A DNA stretch of 64,000 nt, taken from assembly GCF_016097555.1 (NCBI RefSeq), contig NC_054704.1, positions 97,761,351 to 97,825,350 of the forward strand. The letters run 5' to 3'. Positions 33,001-39,179 of the stretch are shown here, in pieces. Made by a program: the position numbers and the translations under genes. Below the pieces are notes generated by a model that worked only from the letters and a program-made list of their open reading frames with translations, made no database searches and was not told the DNA's origin. Source of the DNA: Gigantopelta aegis. Its lineage: Eukaryota > Mollusca > Gastropoda > Neomphalida > Peltospiridae. Within the stretch, counting starts at the first letter, position 1; the number at the start of each line of letters is the position of its first letter.

Positions 33001-33712
33001 TAATAAATCTGGAAAATCCTAACGTGTATTCTCCACGCAACTTGCAAGAAAAAGTCATTAAAAAGGTAAGCTACTAGTACTTGAGAATCATTTTGATGGA
33101 CTAGTTTATTAGGTTTTTTTTACTACGATAACAAAACAACAACAAAAAACAACTAAACAAAAATAAGTTATATTCTTTTAATTTTGTTTATATACGTGCA
33201 GGTATGTCTATGGGAAAGTGCATATAAACAATCTGTCGGCAGGATTCTTCTTATTCTGTGGACCAAGTGTCGAAATGTACTCCCCACAAAAAATAAAGAA
33301 CCTAAGGGCGGTTTTTTTCCCCATTAATCATCTTTATCATGTATGCCAACCTATTTTAACAATATTTAAAATAAAATACCTATAAAATGTCAGAATCATA
33401 AATTAAACAAGAACCGACACCTGTCTTATTGCAATTAAAAATTGTGAAATTTAGATCATAAAGTGCTTAATTTTTAAAATGAAGTTTGGAGAGGGGAGTA
33501 CAAGTACTTGACATCAAACAGCCATAGTTTTAAATATGCTGAAGTGTCATTAAAATTCCTTTGAGCTTTAACTAATTGAGTGACTTTCTTTGCAGGCGTG
33601 CGAGGGTGGCGAGGGCCTGCCCATTAGTGTGCAGTGTGTAGGTCTACCGTTCCAAGAAGAACTGGTGCTTCGGGTTATGAAGGACCTTGAAACCGGACTG
33701 AAGACAATTTGA
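1..33712 (+). CDS. FAAH: Fatty-acid amide hydrolase (FAAH family), 16 exons, 5' partial
   Basis: Membrane-bound serine hydrolase of the amidase-signature family; known members hydrolyse anandamide and other fatty-acid amides at the ER. Exons (all joins keep frame): 1-99, 1307-1420, 3012-3158, 5627-5698, 7036-7097, 7517-7723, 8672-8712, 11344-11468, 16262-16387, 17944-18041, 23032-23131, 25206-25249, 27735-27774, 31727-31838, 32917-33065, 33596-33712 (TGA). This gives 550 aa against about 579 in mammals, so only about 28 N-terminal residues, where mammals have the membrane helix, are missing. The Lys-Ser-Ser triad is present: Lys114 in VSVKEN, Ser189 in PGGSSGGE and Ser213 in DIGGS. The spacings (75 and 24) equal those of rat Lys142/Ser217/Ser241. 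The end ([19 protein letters not shown]) is also family-typical. Exon 3 could start upstream at 2979, but 3012 keeps the family length. Intron 8 starts with GC. Seen: frame and motifs; inferred: substrate. Confidence 0.95.
100..589. other. FAAH intron 1, unique part
   Basis: AT-rich intronic sequence between the donor at 100 and a hAT-like MITE. I see no coding exon, RNA gene or clear repeat in it. Confidence 0.5.
590..783. mobile_element. hAT-like MITE in FAAH intron 1
   Basis: Both ends carry the inverted sequence CAGGGCTAGCTCTGG, followed inward by a less perfect match around tttcaccaaatt. The roughly 194 bp body is AT-rich and non-coding. The CAGGG terminus fits non-autonomous hAT elements; an 8 bp target duplication is not visible. 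Confidence 0.6.
1047..1235 (-). mobile_element. SINE-C copy, head truncated
   Basis: Third SINE family of the window, here in reverse. The tail (ttatgtccaattaaggttca, reading on plus) and the middle segment with the ctcagct/ctgtc stretch match copies at 17216, 28633 and 35241. It lies just upstream of FAAH exon 2. Confidence 0.6.
1556..1872 (-). mobile_element. SINE-A copy, near full length
   Basis: Reverse copy. On plus it starts with the tail (gacaccactagagcacattg), continues through the body (caagggatcttttatatgca) and ends in the tRNA-like head, whose B-box-like core is gatcgatcctagacc. A poly-C tract (1871-1888) follows directly. Confidence 0.8.
1967..2549. repeat. 96 bp minisatellite, six copies, FAAH intron 2
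   Basis: Six tandem units of 96-97 bp, each containing ctgtatgtgccgttcctcat and ending in tttccaaaagcctctgt. Units begin near 1967, 2064, 2161, 2257, 2353 and 2449. Two copies have an extra G (gtgggcaac), and a few single-base differences separate the units. Open frames across it are by-products of the repeat. Confidence 0.95.
3141..3680 (+). repeat. 57 bp minisatellite carrying copies of the FAAH exon 3 donor
   Basis: The first unit overlaps the last 18 bases of exon 3. Every later unit repeats an exon-like end (GAAAACTATAACATTCAG) followed by GTCAGTTTGTTAGAAC, that is, the same CAG|GTCAGT donor. About nine intronic copies follow at roughly 53-62 bp spacing; some have lost a few bases and one donor reads GCCAGT. 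The array runs outward from the true splice site at 3158/3159. Confidence 0.9.
3787..4130. repeat. Dispersed repeat E, copy 1
   Basis: Non-coding repeat with a poly-G tract (3840-3857). It resembles 31060-31270 plus 31610-31680: shared pieces include gagatattcgggcaaaat-like and taatctatgtgaaaatatg-like stretches and the end cagcctg..cctacaaaa. Class not recognised. Confidence 0.55.
4151..5190. mobile_element. hAT-like non-autonomous element, copy 1
   Basis: Starts with CAGGGGTGGGGAAAA and shares about 1 kb of diverged sequence with 19000-21528, whose right end is the inverted match of that terminus. No transposase frame is seen. The right end of this copy is missing; SINE-C sequence follows. 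Confidence 0.6.
5221..5306 (-). mobile_element. SINE-C head fragment
   Basis: Reverse copy of the tRNA-like head of SINE-C: cagtacctaccagcctta, then gatggcttaaccac, then the ccaccgaggcc terminus. Body and tail are absent. Confidence 0.6.
5990..6045. repeat. Dispersed repeat fragment, inverted relative to 10090-10150
   Basis: The stretch around gacagatttatctagcc and tggctaattcagtc is the diverged reverse complement of 10097-10145. It is one of several short families shared between FAAH introns. Confidence 0.45.
6178..6485 (-). mobile_element. SINE-B copy, reverse
   Basis: Reads in reverse from the SINE-B tail (tttatttaatgacacactca) through caagggatcttttacatgca to the tRNA-like head. Diverged, so probably old. 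Confidence 0.75.
7309..7516 (+). repeat. Degenerate triple repeat ending at the FAAH exon 6 acceptor
   Basis: Three diverged units of about 76, 76 and 54 bp, each with a ttattcat/aatgattgattta-like start and a gtgttatggtttttgtt-like end. In the last unit this end is gtgttatggttttag, which is the working acceptor of exon 6. Confidence 0.6.
7517..7723 (+). CDS. FAAH: FAAH exon 6, amidase-signature exon
   Basis: This single exon carries the glycine/serine-rich amidase signature, with the nucleophile Ser213 (DIGGS) and the bridging Ser189 (first Ser of GGSSGG). It ends in the [12 protein letters not shown] segment. Acceptor ttttag is at 7511-7516 and donor gtgagt starts at 7724. It enters in phase 2 after exon 5 and leaves in phase 2, completing a Ser codon with exon 7. 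The catalytic residues are intact, so the gene looks functional rather than a pseudogene. Confidence 0.95.
7761..8150. mobile_element. TTAAAGGGAC-family MITE, copy 1 (diverged)
   Basis: Left end agggactgtcctgagttt and right end aaactcgagtccct are inverted matches, and the interior (tattttctggtttagaatatc) matches the copy at 34089-34435. The TTAA duplications are eroded here. Confidence 0.6.
8382..8467. repeat. 39 bp tandem duplication
   Basis: Two adjacent copies of a 39 bp unit beginning atgtcccgtgatctccc, within FAAH intron 6. Confidence 0.85.
8868..9946. repeat. 51 bp minisatellite, about 21 copies, FAAH intron 7
   Basis: Unit is 51 bp (gttaatcggtgtttgttgag, then gctctccaaaacaaatatca, then accaagtccgt). 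The first half mostly has gtttgttgagg and the second mostly gtttgtcgagg; a 9 bp slip near 9352-9370 separates them. Because 51 is divisible by three and the unit has few stops, four of six frames stay open; none looks like a protein-coding gene. Confidence 0.95.
10250..10625 (+). mobile_element. Inverted-repeat element D, copy 1
   Basis: Contains an inner hairpin (10455-10590). The left arm has gtggtatagataaggcaatt and ctcgggacaaaatgtttt; the right arm holds their inverted matches. The same element occurs in reverse at 63690-64000. Non-coding. Confidence 0.65.
11051..11312 (+). mobile_element. SINE-A copy next to FAAH exon 8
   Basis: Body and tail of SINE-A (tataaaagatcccttgctac; gtgctccagtggtgtcgtta) with a poor head. 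Its end lies 31 bp before FAAH exon 8, so the region just upstream of this acceptor directly abuts the insertion. Confidence 0.75.
11469..11474 (+). other. GC-type splice donor of FAAH intron 8
   Basis: Exon 8 must end at 11468 to stay in frame with exon 9 (PIPFRTE joined to IYKDK). The intron there begins GCAAGT after CTGAG. AG|GCAAGT is the known consensus for the minor GC-AG class. No GT nearby keeps the frame. Confidence 0.8.
11760..11980 (+). mobile_element. SINE-A copy, 5' truncated
   Basis: Starts in the ctcattccagccaatgcacc part of the body and runs to the gtgctctagtggtgtcgtta tail and an A-rich end. Confidence 0.75.
12016..12285. mobile_element. MITE with AGGGGCCATCCATA termini
   Basis: Ends are inverted copies of AGGGGCCATCCATA, and a second inverted pair (tcacgagcgtaca) lies inward. 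The centre is C-rich (12178-12230). Non-coding, about 270 bp. Confidence 0.7.
12292..12335 (-). mobile_element. SINE-A tail fragment
   Basis: Short reverse match to the SINE-A tail (gtttaatgacaccaatagag), directly beside the MITE. Only the tail is present. Confidence 0.5.
12340..14480 (+). mobile_element. Retroelement fossil, DIRS-like or related, in FAAH intron 8
   Basis: Fossil of a reverse-transcribing element. Pieces resemble the RNase H region of DIRS-like and related elements, including an IPxxxNxxADILSR-type motif. A minisatellite interrupts it. The copy is clearly broken many times and has no intact gene; no ends could be placed. Likely old. Family assignment is tentative because it rests on a few short motifs. 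Confidence 0.5.
13676..14075. repeat. 20 bp minisatellite inside the retroelement fossil
   Basis: About 20 tandem units of gagttcctactgtatctaca with variants, some shortened to a 10 bp half unit (gttcctacag). It lies within the DIRS-like fossil. The three open frames seen across it are repeat artefacts. Confidence 0.9.
14481..15198. other. Unassigned intronic stretch between retroelement pieces
   Basis: No motif recognised. The GC content and many codon-like stretches suggest transposon-derived sequence, but I cannot assign it to the fossil on the left or the LINE on the right. A 121-codon reverse frame (14498-14863) has no recognisable domain. Confidence 0.4.
15199..15945 (+). mobile_element. 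LINE 3' fragment (RNase H domain, I/Jockey-like) with ATTC tail
   Basis: Frame starting at 15199 contains [20 protein letters not shown], the end of the RNase H domain of I/Jockey-type LINEs. A Cys/His stretch (CEHCQC...[10 protein letters not shown]) follows in another frame near 15565-15640, so at least one frameshift has occurred. The 3' UTR ends in ggggtgtcgttaaac and then (ATTC)n at 15891-15945. It is 5' truncated, as is usual for LINE insertions. Its last 50 bp resemble the SINE-A tail. Confidence 0.8.
16816..17191. mobile_element. hAT-like MITE (TAGGGGTGTAACGA termini), FAAH intron 9
   Basis: Left end taggggtgtaacgaata and right end tcattacagcccta are imperfect inverted repeats; the interior is rich in gaatac/gtattc motifs. 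Non-coding, 376 bp. Confidence 0.6.
17216..17470 (-). mobile_element. SINE-C copy, near full length, reverse
   Basis: Complete family pattern: tail ttatatccaattaaggttca; body with the ctgtctgtccaggacagtgg stretch; head aacctaccagcctgtagtgc. It ends near FAAH exon 10, about 470 bp upstream. Confidence 0.8.
19125..19444 (+). mobile_element. SINE-B copy, full length
   Basis: tRNA-like head (cgtagcccagcggtaaagtg; ctgagatcgatcccc as B box), body with tataaaagatccattgctgc, and tail ataatcgtaaataaaatgtg ending in gttaaataaaacatttcctt. Inserted into the hAT-like element. Confidence 0.85.
19491..19710 (-). mobile_element. SINE-A fragment, reverse
   Basis: Tail and body of SINE-A in reverse (tttaatgacaccactagagc; catataaaggatcc-type middle on the complement). 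The tRNA-like head is missing. It lies within the hAT-like element. Confidence 0.7.
20345..21170. mobile_element. Possible inner DNA-transposon insertion
   Basis: Segment absent from the sister copy at 4151. It begins near ctttccccag and ends with ctggggaaacctctg, an imperfect inverted pair, and TAGTCT occurs on both flanks. The CAGAGG-type right terminus hints at hAT. It could instead be ancestral sequence that copy 1 lost. Confidence 0.35.
21951..22440. mobile_element. SINE-B pieces interleaved with dispersed repeat F
   Basis: A diverged SINE-B head (gtaagccagtggtaaag) at about 21960-22070 is followed by repeat F, which starts tagtcccctaccggtcc. A SINE-B tail (22183-22250) interrupts it, then repeat F resumes with ttttctggatgtttttttca and agttatggcccttgaa. 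Repeat F also occurs at 25535. Confidence 0.55.
23628..23911 (+). mobile_element. SINE-A copy, near full length, FAAH intron 11
   Basis: Head gtaacccagtggtaaagtgc, B-box-like ctgggatcgatccca, body tataaaagatcccttactac, and tail gatgattaataaatcaatgt. The last bases of the tail are missing. Confidence 0.85.
25535..25690 (+). repeat. Dispersed repeat F, copy 2, leading into a minisatellite
   Basis: Begins tagtcccctaccggtcc and includes tgccttgagatattgagctg, as at 22095-22310. It runs without a break into the minisatellite that starts near 25690. Confidence 0.65.
25690..26790 (+). repeat. About 55 bp minisatellite, 20 copies, FAAH intron 12
   Basis: Core unit is tagttttatcatgtactgtt, then tgactttcctggagattaac, then a variable T/A linker. 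The linker types recur in the same order over eight units (linkers 4-11 and 12-19), so the array has a higher-order period of about 440 bp. Confidence 0.9.
27904..28172 (-). mobile_element. SINE-A copy, full length, reverse
   Basis: From tail (tttaatgacaccactagagc) to head (ctttaccactggtctacatc on plus), with the B-box-like gggatcgatcccaaacc. It lies in FAAH intron 13. Confidence 0.85.
28633..28855 (-). mobile_element. SINE-C copy, reverse
   Basis: Tail ttatatccaattaaagttca through head gtacctaccagccttaagtc and a degenerate terminus. Several internal deletions relative to the copy at 17216. Confidence 0.75.
28998..31015. mobile_element. 2 kb element with long inverted arms, FAAH intron 13
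   Basis: The left arm (from tccgccattaagggagtg, about 28998-29490) matches the reverse complement of the right arm (about 30790-31015, ending ctctcttaatggcggcc). Shared stretches include ataattcaacctcatttaaa. Further inward, 29495-29600 and 29900-30025 form a second, weaker inverted pair (attaaaattagct). No transposase frame is seen. A hAT-like MITE sits in the left arm. Superfamily unknown; the long arms fit foldback or Mutator-like elements. Confidence 0.65.
29155..29432. mobile_element. hAT-like MITE nested in the left arm
   Basis: Termini CAGGGCTCTAAAC and GTTTTGAGCCCTG form imperfect inverted repeats, flanked on both sides by GTAGAT (29149-29154 and 29433-29438). Removing it with one GTAGAT restores alignment between the two arms of the host element. 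Confidence 0.75.
31060..31690. repeat. Dispersed repeat E, copy 2, interrupted
   Basis: 31060-31270 and 31610-31680 match copy 1 at 3787-4130. The sequence between them is absent from copy 1 and includes a long hairpin. It ends in a (TA)n/T-rich tract that serves as the polypyrimidine region of FAAH exon 14. Confidence 0.5.
31442..31604. repeat. 163 bp near-perfect hairpin, FAAH intron 13
   Basis: Left arm agttgtagaagcatcacgag, ggtatat, ctttttatgt; the right arm is their inverted match ending ctcgtgatgcttctacaact. The arms are about 70 bp with a GC-rich turn near 31511-31530. Probably a palindromic MITE. Confidence 0.8.
32610..32880 (+). mobile_element. Old SINE-A-like relic
   Basis: Weak but ordered similarity to the SINE-A body and tail: tgctgtcctgtctgagg, acataaaagatgcc, ttcacatcagatgatag, gtgttgtcattaaacaaaac. 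It lies about 35 bp before FAAH exon 15. Confidence 0.5.
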
Positions 33713-34084
33713 TTGCTGCATGCCGTTCAAAACAGACATGCTGGAAGAGAATTACCTCACTGGCAGACTTGTCATTATGTTTAAGACTCACTTTTGAACC
33801 TTTTTTCTCACATGCATTTTTACATAAAATCAAACTCATTAAAGAAAAAAAGTGGCATCAACTGCAAAATCATAGCAAACCTTCATGAAACAGGAAAAAG
33901 ACCTTTGATAGCACAGTAGTGATACCTGTTTCAAAATAAAAGCTTAAATGATCGTTAAAAAAAAAACCTAGAAAAAAAGTCATTTTTAAATCCAATCTAC
34001 TATTTTATGCAAAATATAATTTAAAGATCAATTATAAAAATGGTTGAGAATGATCATGGAATTTTATGATTAATTTTCAGGTGT
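33713..34084 (+). other. FAAH: FAAH 3' UTR candidate with polyadenylation signal
   Basis: Non-coding sequence after the FAAH stop. An AATAAA hexamer lies at 33935-33940, about 225 bp after the stop, and is the most likely polyadenylation signal. No other gene is visible. It ends where a TTAA-flanked MITE begins. Confidence 0.5.
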
Positions 34085-34088
34085 TTAA

Positions 34089-34435
34089 GGAACATTCCTG
34101 AGTTTGGTGCATTGTAAGATGTTTCCGAATAATAAAATATTTCTACGATTAAACTTATTTTCTGGTTTAGGATATCAGTGTCTGTATATTCAATGTGTTT
34201 CTGGTCATCTTAATATTTGTAAGAAGTCAAACAGGATTTTGTCTTCAAATACTTTCGTATGTATAAAAACATTATATTTTTAGAAATAAAATGAAATTTA
34301 ACCTAGTACAAATATTAAAACGATCAGCCAAATATTTTATGCAGAAAAATATATTTGATATGTAATAACAATTGTTAAAAAGTCTGTGTTAGTCGATAAC
34401 ATCTTAAAAAGCGCAGCAAACTCAGGAATGTCCCT
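34089..34435. mobile_element. TTAA-flanked MITE, copy 2
   Basis: Flanked by TTAA at 34085-34088 and 34436-34439. Termini GGAACATTCCTGAGTTT and AAACTCAGGAATGTCCC are inverted matches, and an inner pair (gtaagatgtt / aacatcttaa) extends them. TTAA duplication is typical of piggyBac-like elements. No coding capacity. Confidence 0.75.
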
Positions 34436-34439
34436 TTAA

Positions 34440-35235
34440 CTTAAATGTTTCTAAAGCCTTGAACACACTAGTCAATATAATTAACTTCAACTCGGCTAGA
34501 TGACTGAATCATGATCCCATTGGTTGACAAGAGCTCAATTTCTATTTTCGTCCGTGGTTTTATCATCTTGCATGACTTCAATATCTGGCACCATTCTCAA
34601 TAGGCCTTTTTTTCAGTTCCCAGTTTTGAAGTTAAAATTCCCAAGCTGAATGTAAATATTCCCAATTTTTCATTTTTTATTATATATATATCGGGGGTCT
34701 AGCTTGGGATTTTAAGGTGTAACGCAGACTTTTTCGGTGATGGACTAAAACATAGAGCATACATGCATTTACATCATATATTTTAATAATAAAAAAAAAA
34801 ATTGTAATCTCAGGTGGTACGGAAGTACGTACCTGCATATATGGAAGCTAGGCCCCTGTATATAAATACATGATGTGAATCCTCCATTCTACTGTGAAGA
34901 TGATGAAACCCTCGAACTGAAACCATCTTGAAGGCTTCTTACAGTTAGTGCCATGGGTCATACCTTTCTGGGATATTTCTTGATAAAGATGGTTACCAAA
35001 ATCTGTTCTTTAATTTCTCTCTAAGATTGTTGAAATACCCCGGTTCTTTGTGGCGGTCAGTCTTTAGGCTAACCCATCAAGTTCTTTATTTGAGGGATAA
35101 TCATCAACTTCATCTATGTTGATTAAGTCTCCTTAGCATTAACAGAGTAAGCATAGTGATTTCACTTTCCTGTGCGTACTTGGATACCTTTTAAGGGAGA
35201 TAATTATTTCTAGTTCAGCTAGAGAGTAGAATTGC
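34440..35235. other. Intergenic sequence, no gene seen
   Basis: AT-rich intergenic DNA after FAAH. A stretch near 34610-34670 with repeated attcccaa motifs resembles part of 31900-32130 in inverse sense, probably another dispersed repeat. Nothing else supported. Confidence 0.4.
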
Positions 35236-35240
35236 TCTAA

Positions 35241-35477
35241 CTGGCCTCAGTGGCATTGGATATAAGGCTGGTAGGTACAGGGTTCGCAGCCTGGTACCGG
35301 CTCTCACCCAGAGCAAGTTTTTACAACTTGATGGGTAGGTGTAAGGCCACTAACCACTAACACTTAACTAACCCACTGTCCTGGACATATAGACCAGATC
35401 GCTGAGGTGTGTGCCCAGGACAGTGTGCTTGAACCTTAATTGGATATAAGCACGGAAATAAGTTGAAATGAAATGTA
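35241..35477 (+). mobile_element. SINE-C copy, full length, forward
   Basis: Head tggcctcagtggcattggat, B-box-like agggttcgcagcctgg, body cactgtcctggacat, tail cttaattggatataagcacg. It is the best forward copy for defining the family. Confidence 0.85.
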
Positions 35478-35480
35478 CCG

Positions 35481-35904
35481 TATGCACTATTTACTACTCA
35501 AATTTTTACATGCAATTTTATGATTGTTTTGTTTTGAATTATGTTCGCCTATTCTTTGTATAGGCATTTGTTTTTACTATGGTATATACATGTAATGTAT
35601 ATTTATAAATGTTTTAATGTGTAAAATGTTTATAAATTAAAAATATATTTTTGCATCTATTATTCTAGATTTTTGTTAAAGAAAATGGAATCTATGCACT
35701 ATTTACTACTTAAAATTTTATATGCAATTTTATGATTGTTTAGTTTTGAATTATGTTCGCCTATTCTTTGTATAGGCATTCTCTTTGTTTTTACTATGGT
35801 ATATACATGTAGTGTATATTTATAAATGTTTTAACGTGTAAAATGTTTATAAATTAATAATATATTTTTGCATGTATTATTCTAGATTTTTGTTAAAGAA
35901 TATT
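35481..35904. repeat. 212 bp tandem duplication
   Basis: Two adjacent copies beginning tatgcactatttactact at 35481 and 35693. They differ by a few substitutions and a short insertion (ctctttg), so the duplication is fairly recent. It abuts the SINE-C tail. Confidence 0.9.
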
Positions 35905-36299
35905 CTTATATGAAGGTCCATGGTGTTTGGTACTTTTTGGTAGAAATGTAATTCTGTTGGGTTTTAGCCAGTGACACATGACAAACACAGTCAATAACAC
36001 GGGTTGCTACTTACTCATCTTCAAGTGACCACAGACGTAATGATGGTACCTTACAACACTCCTCTACTCTTAGATTAAACATATTCTTGTATATAATTCA
36101 ATACAACACAAAACACAAAGAACTGAAAAAAAATCTTGGAACCGCGTTAAACAACAACAACAACAACAACAAAAATCCTTAGAAGCCGGAAAAGAACAAT
36201 AAATATTAAAAAGAAAATAGATCAACCTGATACTTAATATTGAGAAACAAACATAGAGTAACCAAAATGTGTCCACATGAATTAAACTGTCTCAGATGT

Positions 36300-37950
36300 C
36301 AGTGTTATATTCTTTAAAATACTCTGGAGGTCTTCTTTCCCTAACTGAGAATCTTGTCACTGCTGGTCGCGGACTTTCTACTGAAGATTGTGGAAATTGT
36401 AACTGGCCAAAGGTCCTCTGTGTATCGATGGGAAAGTGGGTAGCTGGCACTGAAGATGGAAATACTTCTCGATCAGGCTATGCAACTGGGGAAGTATCTC
36501 CACTTCTGTGTGATGTCGCTGAATATGGTTAACATGGCATCTGACCACACATTTATCAGATAAAAGTACTTCACAGGATAGTGGACCTGTAACTTGGACT
36601 ACAACAGCTGGAATCCACTTCAGACCATGGCAAAAGTTATTGGCATTCACCGTACCACCAACCGCAAATGTTCTTTCGCATGCTTTCTTGTCGTGATTCA
36701 TCATCATCTCTGACTGATGCTTCTGGACTTTGCCTTGCAGATTGGGTACAACAAGTCCAGTTTGGTCTTCAGTCTTCGCTGATTCAGTAGTTCCGCTAGA
36801 CTCTTCCCGGTGGTTGACTGCGGAGTTATCCTGTACTGCAACAGGAAATGATGCATCTTTTTTCGACACAGTCACCAGGAGTTTTAGCGATGCCCTCTTT
36901 CACTATTTGCATAGCCCTTTCTGTTGGCCCATTGCTGGAAGGATGGTATTGAGCTGTCTTCACATGGATGATACCATTTGACCTCAAGAACTCGGCAAAC
37001 ACCTCAGATGTGAAGTTTGTTCCATTATCAGGCACTAGCATGTCCGGAAGCCCATGCTGTGCAAAAATCACTCAACTTCCGAATGGTAGCTGTTGATGTT
37101 GTCTACTTTATCGACCCATTTCGAAAAGGCATCGACGACCACAGTCTCGAATTCAACTAGTTCACCTTGAACTTCCAATTCACACAACAGTGGAGCAGTC
37201 TTCCCTTCCTCATTTGCACTGCACATCACTGTGTGGACTTCATCCTCACTATCATCATTACCAATGTTCTTTACCTTGGACTTCCACCTCACCTGATGAC
37301 ATTTGACTCTAACATGGCCTTTTCGGCCACAGCAAAAGCAGTTCTTGTCATGAAACCCACACTGCTTTGGATCATGATCTGCTCCACAATGAAAACAGTA
37401 TTTCATCAGTCTTCCATCCTGGCGTCCATCCAGACGTCCACCACTTCTTTTCTTCTTTTGAAACTGCTGATGTCCCTGATACTTGGACTCATCCTGGACT
37501 TTTATCACACCACTTGCTGATTGCATTACAGACATCTGCATCTCTCTGACATTCCTGCATGCCGCTTCGTGAAATTCTGCAATCTGGAATGCACAGTCAA
37601 TTGTCAGTTCACCATCCGGAACAGTCAGAATCTTCTCCTGGATTTGCGCATCGTTCATCCCAGCAGTGAATCTATCACGGACCAGAGAGATGCCGCAACT
37701 TCGCCAGGAACATTTGAACACCTTCATCTATCTTACGACTTCTAGAGTTGAACAGCAAACTAGCACTAGCTTTAGAAAGTTTTGGTTTAAAATGATTCTT
37801 GACAAGGCCACACATAGCTGTGAAAGTCTTTGTTTCGGGCTTGTCTGGGAGACACAGACTTTTGATAATGTAAGTCGATGACCCAACATTTGGACACAGG
37901 ATGCACCCTTTTTTTCTTGTTATTGTCAATGTCGTTAGCAATGAAAAAGT
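36300..37950 (-). mobile_element. Ty3/gypsy-like LTR retrotransposon fossil
   Basis: Fossil on the minus strand. A Gag-like part with two CCHC zinc knuckles lies at about 37068-37940, and an integrase-core-like part at about 36380-37070. It is incomplete and broken in several places, and no LTRs were recognised at its ends. The readable motifs suggest moderate age. It lies in the intergenic region between FAAH and FBXL12. Confidence 0.8.
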
Positions 37951-38770
37951 TCAAATATTTCCACATATTCTTGCCAATTTTCACCTTCTTTGCAAATATC
38001 CGAAAATACCAGCCTTTGTTGCAATACACAGGTAAATATAATGATTCAGCACAACAGCAGACAGAATAACGTTTGTGGTGATGTGTTACACTTATATTAA
38101 AAAACAGTTTGCTTATAATGTTCCATTTTTGTTTTACCTTTAAGAAGTAAAAAATGCGAGATGTAGGTATAATTTTTCTGATGGCGATGGCGTAATTTTA
38201 AAACTTAAATTTAATGTTAAAAGTTCCGTGTTTAGATCAGTTACTCACAAACAAATCCTAAGTTGATGAAACTTGGCTTACAGTTGCACTTGTAGATGTT
38301 CATCACAGTGCACCAAAAACGTTATGGTAAGCGACACATTTAAACAAACCATGATCAAATGGTATCTAAAACCACAGTTACTATTAACACCACAGATTAA
38401 ACATTTAAAAGAAACCACACATACATGTACAGGTATACAGTGGCCTATCAGTGCAATTTTATTTTTAAACACTGACTTGCACTGATGCATTCCAATGATA
38501 TACGTGTACATACTGAAGCAATGCTCAGACCAAATCCGGAAATATATTTGCATACGTTGTCTGCTGTTTCACTCCGATTATTTTATCTTTGACAGCTTTG
38601 TAGTGGCAATTTTTAGACTGAAGTTGACAGGGGAACGCATGTAGTTTGCAAACGTGTAAATTGTCAACATTGAAGACTCTCTTCGTGGTAATTCCAGCCC
38701 ATGCAAATGTGGTACTTTAGTGTAGAATAGGTATATTCTGGCCAGATTTAGTTAGTGCATTTGTTTAAAC
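37951..38770. other. Intergenic sequence, no gene seen
   Basis: No exon-like or repeat structure recognised; short open frames on both strands overlap each other and have no motif. Confidence 0.4.
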
Positions 38771-38771
38771 C

Positions 38772-39167
38772 ACCGGCCTCTGTGGCGTCGTGGTAGGCCA
38801 TCGGTCTACAGGCTGGTAGGTACTGGGTTTGGATCCCCGTCGAGGCATGGGATTTTTAATCCAGATACTGACTCCAAACCCTGAGTGCGTGCTCCGCAAG
38901 GCTCAATGGGTAGGTGTAAACTACTTGCACCGACCAGTGATCCATAACTGGTTCAACAAAGGCCATGGTTTGTGCTATCCTGCCTGTGGGAAGCGCAAAT
39001 AAAAGATCCCTTGCTGCTAATCGGAAGAGTAGCCCATATAGTGGCGACAGCGGGTTTCCTCTCAAAATCTGTGTGGTCCTTAACCATATGTCTGACGCCA
39101 TATAACCGTAAATAAAATGTGTTGAGTGCGTCGTTAAATAAAACATTTCTTTCTTTCTTTCTTGTTT
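38772..39167 (+). mobile_element. Chimeric SINE: SINE-C head on SINE-B body and tail
   Basis: Starts with the SINE-C head (accggcctctgtggcgtcgt; aggctggtaggtactgggtt) up to caatgggtaggtgtaa, then switches near 38925 to the SINE-B body (tgtgctatcctgcctgtggg) and tail (ccatataaccgtaaataaaa). It ends in a (TTTC)n stretch. Confidence 0.8.
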
Positions 39168-39179
39168 AAACCAATATCC

